In this document: piece by piece, positions 45,956 to 51,542 of the stretch
Layout of the letters: every line of letters starts with the position of its first letter
Position numbering within the stretch: position 1 is the first letter of the stretch
DNA from: Rhodanobacter sp. C06
Lineage (GTDB): Bacteria > Pseudomonadota > Gammaproteobacteria > Xanthomonadales > Rhodanobacteraceae
DNA length: 51,542 nucleotides
Assembly: GCF_002001105.1 (NCBI RefSeq)
Contig: NZ_MUNP01000035.1
Location: 1 to 51,542 of the forward strand
Direction: 5' to 3'
Notes under the pieces: model-generated
What the model was told of the DNA's origin: nothing
Databases searched by the model: none
The model's input: only the letters and a program-made list of their open reading frames with translations
Position numbers and translations under genes: made by a program

Positions 45956-48247
45956 ATGGAAAAGCAAAAGATCGAGAGAGTTGCGAGCCTGAAGGATGAG
46001 GTTAAAGATTTTCACCCGGTGCTGGCTGCGCTATTTAATAAGCTCCCGAGTATCATTTCGGTTGAATATCGCCAGGGGCCGCACGAGATGGGGGCGGATT
46101 TCGTGCTTACCAAATTCGACGAAACGTTGACAAGCAACGATTACATAGGAGTTATAGTTAAAACGGGGACCATCAAACAAGGACATCAGGAGATAGAGCG
46201 TCAAATTGGCGAGTGTGAGCTGGGGAGGAAAGTTGAGGGTGGAAAGAAAACAATTATATTGAACGAAATATGGGTCGTTTGCAATGAAGGGATAACGGCG
46301 AATGCCCAGGATGTGATACATCACAAGTACGCTAATAAAAACATAAAATTTCTTAGCGGAGAGAAGATATCGGAACTCATTGATAAGTACTTCCCACAAT
46401 TTTGGGCTCAAGTCGATGTTAAAATTGGGGAATACTTGGAGGAGGTGGAGCAAAAATCCAGGGGGATGGCTTTTGGCACAGGGCTTGTGGCGACGAAAAA
46501 TGTAGCCGATATTGGCTACAACTTTATCCGTGTCGAGTCGGTCGGGAAGAATTTTAGGCGCCAAAAGAAGAAAGAGATTAAGCGGGATTTACGGCCGCTG
46601 TCTACAGCTCATCAGTTTCTTTTGATCGAAGGCATGATGGGTATGGGGAAGTCTACCGCCTTGGGGCAGTTTGCTCGTCTCCTTGCTTCGCCTGAAGTTT
46701 TCAATACAGATGGTCTCGTGCCCATCCTTATGCCTATGAAAGAGGCTTTCACCGAGTTTGGCGCTGACTTAGAGAAAATTGTGAGTCGAGTTAGAACGCG
46801 GCTGGGTCAATGTACTGCGTCTACTGGTTTTGTTGTCATGTTGGATGCGCTGGATGAGCTAGACCTTTCGCCGGAAGATCGGCTCGAGTTGCTAATAAGA
46901 GTCCAAGTCACGGCTCAAACACAGGGGTGTCGGGTTATTGTTACCTCCCGCCCCTTGATGGACCCATTGCTGGAACGGGAAGTGGAAAAGCGCTTCGATA
47001 GATACGAGATGACCCAGCTTACTATTCCGCAGGTGGTAAAGCTTGTCGATCTGGTCTGTCAAAATAGGTCAACCTCAGAAAAGCTGCGTAAAGATTTGGA
47101 CAAGTCGCAGTTGTTTAGGTCGTTGCCAAAAACGCCGATTTCAGCAATTTTGTTGGCGAAAATCTTGGATGAAAACGTCCAAGAGATTCCATCAACGATG
47201 ACAGAGCTGTATTCGAAGTACATGGAACTAGTGCTCGGTCGATGGGATATGAGCAAGTCTCTCCAGTCCCAGATGGAGTATGACGTAATTCTTAATGTTT
47301 CCATCCAAGTGGCAAGAATGATGATTGACAACTCGTTGGATCGCATTGCCGCTTCGGAAGTGCGGTCGATGTGTGAGAACTATATTAAGGGAAGGAACCT
47401 CAAGGTCGACTGCAACTCTGTCTCGAAAAAAATGCTTGGAAAGCGCGAACTGTACTTCGTTTCACCTTTTGACGAGACTGTGACTTTTAATCACCGAACT
47501 TTTGCGGAGTATCTTTATGCTTTGGGTTTGGAAAGAGTAGGTAAGTTTGAGATTGGTGATAAGGTCTACGATCCATATTGGACAGCGACATATTTTTTTG
47601 TGTTCGGTCTTCGCAGGGATGCGCCTGAGTTAATCGAGGAGCTCGACAAAGTCCGGTTACCTAATGAGATTGGTAGGCTGTTTAAGATCAATAATCACGC
47701 GGGGTTCTTGCTTGCCGCTTATCTCACTCCGTATGCTGTTATTCAATCTTCGCTCAAAATAGCTATCGGTCAAGCTGCCGCGCTTTTGCGTGAGGCATAT
47801 TCAAACGCAAATAGCCCTCTTGCGGAGTTTAGCGAAATTCAGCTGTTGTGTATTATTACCTGTACACTTTGTAACGCCTACGGTTATGATTATTTCAAGC
47901 CGGCTCTGTACGAAATTTCAGTCGACCTATATTCATCTCCTGATCTTAAAGATCGGATGCTAGAAATTTTTTTCGTGAACAGTGCGCTGGCGGCGTCCTC
48001 TGATGGTAAGGCTTTCGATACATTGATTAGCAGTTATGGTCCTGAGATTCCCCTGCCTTTGCAGGTCGGCATTATGGCGCAAGCCGAAGGTTGCGTGGGT
48101 AACTCTGGTATTCTCGATAAATACATAAGGAATTTCCACAAAAAGCTTAAGGGCAATCCTGGCCTCCGGCTCGGATTAACGGAGCTCGTCGAAACTCCAA
48201 TTAGTAAGAAAAAAGCGAAGATGGTGTCAGGGGCAATTCAAGCGTAG
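45956..48247 (+). CDS. NACHT-type STAND NTPase with N-terminal REase-like domain (candidate anti-phage protein)
   Basis: This 763-residue protein has an N-terminal domain (about 20-150) laid out like a restriction endonuclease-like fold: E37, D48 in GADFVL, then K69 in GVIVKTG followed by a Gln/Glu-rich helix. The acidic/Gln position two before K69 is I67, so activity is uncertain. The NACHT NTPase (about 220-430) has Walker A EGMMGMGKST (K232), Walker B VVMLDALDEL (D297-D300-E301) and a sensor VTSRP (330-333). FNHRTFAEYLYAL (511-523) is the usual end-of-NACHT motif. The rest to 763 is helical and probably senses the trigger. GGGGGAAGG precedes the ATG by 5 bases. Codon and base use are clearly AT-richer than all neighbours, a sign of transfer. 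The gene stands alone between a terminator and the CHAP gene. Bacterial NACHT proteins with such effectors defend against phage. Confidence 0.88.
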   Translation: MEKQKIERVASLKDEVKDFHPVLAALFNKLPSIISVEYRQGPHEMGADFVLTKFDETLTSNDYIGVIVKTGTIKQGHQEIERQIGECELGRKVEGGKKTIILNEIWVVCNEGITANAQDVIHHKYANKNIKFLSGEKISELIDKYFPQFWAQVDVKIGEYLEEVEQKSRGMAFGTGLVATKNVADIGYNFIRVESVGKNFRRQKKKEIKRDLRPLSTAHQFLLIEGMMGMGKSTALGQFARLLASPEVFNTDGLVPILMPMKEAFTEFGADLEKIVSRVRTRLGQCTASTGFVVMLDALDELDLSPEDRLELLIRVQVTAQTQGCRVIVTSRPLMDPLLEREVEKRFDRYEMTQLTIPQVVKLVDLVCQNRSTSEKLRKDLDKSQLFRSLPKTPISAILLAKILDENVQEIPSTMTELYSKYMELVLGRWDMSKSLQSQMEYDVILNVSIQVARMMIDNSLDRIAASEVRSMCENYIKGRNLKVDCNSVSKKMLGKRELYFVSPFDETVTFNHRTFAEYLYALGLERVGKFEIGDKVYDPYWTATYFFVFGLRRDAPELIEELDKVRLPNEIGRLFKINNHAGFLLAAYLTPYAVIQSSLKIAIGQAAALLREAYSNANSPLAEFSEIQLLCIITCTLCNAYGYDYFKPALYEISVDLYSSPDLKDRMLEIFFVNSALAASSDGKAFDTLISSYGPEIPLPLQVGIMAQAEGCVGNSGILDKYIRNFHKKLKGNPGLRLGLTELVETPISKKKAKMVSGAIQA

Positions 48248-48327
48248 TGCTGCTACTGTCCTGCTGCTCACCCACGAATTGATTTCGACGCTCAGCTCTT
48301 CGAGACTTGCCTGGTGGAGGACGCCCG

Positions 48328-48690
48328 ATGCCATGGAACAAGAACGCAGCCGTCACCCATGCCGACGACCACGCGCGGCGCCACAGCACGGGCAATTGCG
48401 CGCGATATGTCCGGGAGGCGATCGACGCCGGCGGCGTCGTGCTGGGGCATACGCACTATGCGAAGAACTATGGCCCCGTCCTGGCCGCGTCGGGGTTCCA
48501 GCCGATCCACGGCGTACCGCAGAAGGGGGATGTCGTCGTGATCCAGCCGGCTCCCGGGCATCCTGCCGGGCACATGGCCATTTTCGACGGGGCGAACTGG
48601 GTCTCCGACTTCAAGCAGCTGCACGGCCTTTATCCCGGCCCCGCGTACCGAAGTGCCCGACCGGCGTACATTGTCTATCGCCACCCGTGA
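48328..48690 (+). CDS. CHAP-domain amidase, likely antibacterial effector
   Basis: This 120-residue protein is one CHAP/NlpC-P60-like domain with the catalytic Cys24 in HSTGNCARYVREAI and His82 in PAGHMAIFDG, and a polar partner at N90 or D94 in ANWVSDFKQ. It has no signal peptide although its target would be peptidoglycan. That pattern fits small type VI secretion (Tae) amidase effectors, which are injected into rival cells. GGAGG lies 7 bases before the ATG at 48328. The next gene, 8 bases on, encodes a secreted protein suited to be its immunity partner. No type VI structural genes are in the window. Confidence 0.75.
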   Translation: MPWNKNAAVTHADDHARRHSTGNCARYVREAIDAGGVVLGHTHYAKNYGPVLAASGFQPIHGVPQKGDVVVIQPAPGHPAGHMAIFDGANWVSDFKQLHGLYPGPAYRSARPAYIVYRHP

Positions 48691-48698
48691 GGTCCGGA

Positions 48699-49157
48699 GT
48701 GAACAAGCGTCTATTCGTGGCGTTCGTCGCATGGCTGATGCTGGCGGCGACCTTGCTGCCGATGCCCGTGCTGGCTGCCGGCAAGGCCAATGATCCGGCG
48801 GCGCAGACGCGCGCCTTCTACGCCTGGTTCATCGGCCACGACACGGATGCCGGCTATCCGCTGGCCAGTCCCGATATCTACCGCTACGTGGCGAAGGAGA
48901 CCGTGGACAGGTTGCGCGAGGACTATCGCCGCGGCGGACCGCCGGGCGGCGTCGATTATTTCCTGAAGGTGCAGGACTACGACACGCGCGACTGGCTGGC
49001 GCACATCGTGACGCAACCCGCGATCATGCTCGGCACGGTGGCTGTCGTCCCGGTGATGCTGGGTTCGACGGACAAGGTCGGCGTGCTGGTCTTCCTCCAG
49101 CGCAGTGGTGGAAGCTGGAAGATCATCAAGGTGGACGACACCCGCGGCTATCCGTGA
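48699..49157 (+). CDS. Secreted DUF3828-like protein, possible immunity to the CHAP amidase
   Basis: This 152-residue protein has a signal peptide (residues 1-24, ending VLAAG) and a mature domain with the DUF3828-type pattern FYAWFIGHD, VDYFLKVQDYD..DW and a WKIIKVDD end. It starts at GTG 8 bases after the CHAP gene, with GGTCCGGA before it, so the two are an operon. Its periplasmic location opposite a cytoplasmic peptidoglycan amidase is what is expected of an immunity protein that protects the producer. The function is inferred from the pairing only. Confidence 0.7.
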   Translation: MNKRLFVAFVAWLMLAATLLPMPVLAAGKANDPAAQTRAFYAWFIGHDTDAGYPLASPDIYRYVAKETVDRLREDYRRGGPPGGVDYFLKVQDYDTRDWLAHIVTQPAIMLGTVAVVPVMLGSTDKVGVLVFLQRSGGSWKIIKVDDTRGYP

Positions 49158-49193
49158 GTCCCGCGGGATAGGTGCCGGGGGCGATTTCCGGGC

Positions 49194-50480
49194 TCAGCGC
49201 CGCGCCTTCTGCAAGGACAAGGTCCGCACGACCAGCACGGCCAGCAGCGGAGTGGCGATCGCGTAGACGTACTGCGTCCGCGACACGCCGATGCCGAACG
49301 GAAACCAGATGCCCGGCACGGCCAGCGGATCGAGCAGCTCGCCGCCGAACAGCGCGGCTGCAACCGCGGCCAGCGTGACGAGCGCGAGGATTCGCATCGG
49401 ACCGCTGCGGACCATGCGCACGCCGATCACGACGAACAGCGCGATCGATGCCAGCCGGCTGGCGCTGGTCCAGCTCGCCGAATGGATTGCGGCGCCGACG
49501 CACGCGGCGACCGCCAGTGCCAGCGCCGCCACATCGATGCTGCGCCACGGACGCGGGCACCAGCGGTTCCATGCCCATGTCCAGGCGGCCACCGTCGGTA
49601 TCCACATCACCGACGCCAGCCACGCATAGGTGGTCAGGTCCATCAGGTCGGTCCATGCGGTGATGGCATTGTTGAGGCGCCGGGCGGCCATGAGCGCGAG
49701 CGCGATGCTGGCGAAGACCAGGAAACCCTTGCGGCTGCTGCGTGACCGGTAGCCGAGCGCCAGGGCCATGACGGCCAGCATCGCGAGCGGTTCGATCACC
49801 TCGACGATGTAGCCGGCGATGGTGCGCTGCCATTGCACGTGGTGCAGCGCGTCGCTGGTCGGCCGCGGCGCGAGGATGGGCGCGGTGTGCATGCCGCCGC
49901 CGTCGGCGCTGCCCGTCGAGCCCGGATCCATGTAGGTGCGGACGGCGAGCACGCCACGGCTGCCCGCTGCATCGGTGGGCAGCGCGAACTGCAGCGGCCG
50001 CGTGCCGACGACGCGCGGGTGCGCCCCGAGCCGGCCCGAACCACCCAGCAACCGGCCGTTCCAGTACAGCTCGTAGCCGTCCTCGACGAGGGTAGGCCCG
50101 AGGATGTCCCACGACGCGTGCCCGGCCGGCACCGTCACCGCGCGCCGGTACCAGGCGTAGCCGTGGTAGCCGGGATGGCCGTGCGCCATCCAGCCGCCCA
50201 CGTAATCGGGCAGGCCCACGTCGCCATCGTGGCTGCCCGGCAGGGCGGTCATGTCGACCATCTCCCAAGCGCTGTCGTCGGCAGCGGCGTTCGCCCAGCG
50301 CGGGTCGTCGCCGATGTGGAAGCGCCAGGTGCCATCGAGCAAGGTGGCGGCGGCGCGCAGCGCCGGCGGATCGGGACGACCGCCGCTCGCCAGGTCGGCG
50401 ATCACGATGACCAGGGCCAGCAGCGTCGCCGCGGCGATGCCGATGAACAGCTTGCGTTGCGTCGAATCGATTGGCGGCAT
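49194..50480 (-). CDS. Membrane protein with jelly-roll-like extracellular domain and about seven membrane segments
   Basis: This 428-residue protein has a first hydrophobic segment (residues 12-28) and an outside domain of about 190 residues. That domain resembles the sugar-binding beta-sandwich of glycosidases (LDGTWRFHIGDDPRWA, HGYAWYRRAVTVP, DGYELYWNGRLLGG). About seven membrane helices follow to the end. The order is like that of 7TM receptors with an extracellular sensory domain (7TMR-DISM type), but there is no signalling output domain. It may sense or modify a carbohydrate. The ATG at 50480 lacks a ribosome site. A GTG at 50528 overlapping the stop of the gene upstream (GTGA) is a fair alternative. 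Confidence 0.65.
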   Translation of the reverse strand: MPPIDSTQRKLFIGIAAATLLALVIVIADLASGGRPDPPALRAAATLLDGTWRFHIGDDPRWANAAADDSAWEMVDMTALPGSHDGDVGLPDYVGGWMAHGHPGYHGYAWYRRAVTVPAGHASWDILGPTLVEDGYELYWNGRLLGGSGRLGAHPRVVGTRPLQFALPTDAAGSRGVLAVRTYMDPGSTGSADGGGMHTAPILAPRPTSDALHHVQWQRTIAGYIVEVIEPLAMLAVMALALGYRSRSSRKGFLVFASIALALMAARRLNNAITAWTDLMDLTTYAWLASVMWIPTVAAWTWAWNRWCPRPWRSIDVAALALAVAACVGAAIHSASWTSASRLASIALFVVIGVRMVRSGPMRILALVTLAAVAAALFGGELLDPLAVPGIWFPFGIGVSRTQYVYAIATPLLAVLVVRTLSLQKARR

Positions 50481-50524
50481 GGGCGGAGGCGTCGATCCAG
50501 ATGTCTTGGGGAAGGGTGACAGGT

Positions 50525-51307
50525 TCACTTGCCAGGTCCAGGCCAGCGCATTCCGCGATACGAGTCCGCCACCACCCATGCCGCCGCCGTCAGCACCCAG
50601 GTCGCATACGTCTCGCCCCAGTTGAAGGCGCTGATATGGCCGGCGGCGACCATGGGCAGCCAGATCAGCAGCAGGAACAAGCCCATCATCAAGGCCGAGA
50701 GATTGGCGGCCAGCCGGGCGAGCACGTTGGAGAGGATCGCCGCACCGGCGGCAAGGTAGGCGCCACCGGTGAAGTAAGCCCAGAACACCGGTGCGTGCAG
50801 CCAGTGGGGAATCAGTGGAGCGGTGAGGTTGAGATAGACGAAGTGCGAGAAGCCGAAGGCGATCAACGCCAGGCCGTAGAGCACGCGCGCCATGCGCAGG
50901 CCCCGGTCGCCGACGGCGAAAGCCAGCCGCCGCCGGTCTGTGTCGGTGGCGAACCATGCATGCAGTACCCATGCGGCCGCCACGATCACCGCCATCTCGC
51001 CGCAATATTGGTACGAACCTTCCGTGAGCGGTGCCTGCGCGATCAGCGGCAGCTTGAACACCAGCAGCCACAACAGCGCATAGAAAAACAGCACGCGCGC
51101 GGCCAGCGCAGTCGAGCGCGGCCAGCACAGGCCGAGGCCACATGCCAGCGAAACCACGGCGCAGAGACCGGCCAGAAGCTTCGCGGCCGGCACGTGATCG
51201 AACACCGGCTGCCATATCACGGTGAATCCGCCCTCGATCAGGCCCAGGATACCGAGGGCGACCAGGGTCGCGGCAAACACGGCATGTCCTGTGCTGGCGA
51301 TACGCAT
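50525..51307 (-). CDS. DoxX-like integral membrane protein
   Basis: This 260-residue hydrophobic protein has about seven or eight membrane segments. Its second half (RMARVLYGLALIAFGFSHFVY, then APVFWAYFTGGAYLAAGAAILSN) matches the DoxX-like pattern. Function is unknown; such proteins have been linked to quinone or stress biology without a general role. Its stop overlaps a possible GTG start of the next gene, so both are probably co-transcribed. Confidence 0.75.
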   Translation of the reverse strand: MRIASTGHAVFAATLVALGILGLIEGGFTVIWQPVFDHVPAAKLLAGLCAVVSLACGLGLCWPRSTALAARVLFFYALLWLLVFKLPLIAQAPLTEGSYQYCGEMAVIVAAAWVLHAWFATDTDRRRLAFAVGDRGLRMARVLYGLALIAFGFSHFVYLNLTAPLIPHWLHAPVFWAYFTGGAYLAAGAAILSNVLARLAANLSALMMGLFLLLIWLPMVAAGHISAFNWGETYATWVLTAAAWVVADSYRGMRWPGPGK

Positions 51308-51485
51308 CGCTTGATCCCCTCAGTGATGTTGCCGTGTCACCCTAAGGATGGTCTGATCAATCACCGCCTCATGCTCTCGGCGCGTATTTGAGCCAGCGGC
51401 AGGCAAGATGCTCCCGCCCGCGAGCCCCATTCCATGTTCTTCGTGCCGCCGCCAGCCTTTTCAGGCCACGGCGGACGCAGCAACC

Positions 51486-51542
51486 CTATCTCGGTTGCAG
51501 CAGTATCCCGCGCGCCATCCATAGGTTGACCAGCGCAAACAG
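51486..51542 (-). mobile_element. Likely IS5-type transposase C-terminus, cut by the window edge
   Basis: The last 57 bases on the minus strand read LFALVNLWMARGILLQPR then stop. This matches the conserved end of IS5-family transposases (LFALSNLW.. type). The rest of the gene and the element end on the other side lie beyond the window. No clear terminal inverted repeat was identified in 51308-51485, which otherwise holds nothing I can name. Confidence 0.5.

Overview
The window comes from the chromosome of a GC-rich, flagellated gammaproteobacterium. The gene content and order fit the Xanthomonadales, most likely Rhodanobacteraceae (Rhodanobacter/Dyella-like). The main reasons are the mre-mrd-rlpA-dacA-ybeD-lipB-lipA order, a split class II ribonucleotide reductase (NrdJa/NrdJb), many GTAG-footed REP palindromes, and a large TonB-dependent receptor. 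The family-level assignment is inference from protein families; no 16S or ribosomal marker is present.

Layout. (1) 1-11261: the end of a flagellar gene set (FliK-like hook-length protein and an FlhB-C-domain protein, minus strand). Facing it is a chemosensory cluster STAS-cheY-cheA, then cheW-mcp-cheR-cheD-cheB-mcp-STAS. Two well-spaced sigma-28 (FliA) type promoters precede its two halves and a strong stem-loop ends it. (2) 11386-14899: a divergent pair of paralogous small secreted proteins, glycerol kinase, and a PfkB/adenosine-kinase-like sugar kinase. (3) 15170-26380: one long cell-envelope and lipoate block, mreBCD-mrdA-rodA, mltB-rlpA-dacA, ybeD-lipB-lipA, with several 4-base ATGA overlaps. 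Its parts shape the cell (Rod complex), trim peptidoglycan and make the lipoyl cofactor. (4) 26402-41843: tail-specific protease, TPR-sulfotransferase, TonB receptor, DUF4126 membrane protein, M1 and M17 aminopeptidases, HAD phosphatase, a phosphate-binding-protein/LysM fusion, and a DegP/DegQ protease. (5) 42193-45870: nrdJa, a lysine/alanine-rich histone-H1-like gene, and nrdJb. A candidate NrdR box lies upstream. A REP element and an A9 run lie inside the nrdJb coding region. (6) 45956-49157: an accessory island. It holds an AT-richer single gene for a NACHT-type STAND NTPase with an N-terminal restriction-endonuclease-like domain (a candidate anti-phage protein), then a CHAP amidase without signal peptide next to a secreted DUF3828-like protein (a candidate antibacterial effector/immunity pair). 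(7) 49194-51542: two minus-strand membrane proteins and, at the right edge, what looks like the C-terminus of an IS5-type transposase.

The most interesting parts are the NACHT/REase-like gene with the adjoining effector-immunity pair, the interrupted split ribonucleotide reductase, and the spread of GTAG REP elements. One REP is translated inside nrdJb, and another supplies the stop codon of the DegQ-like gene.
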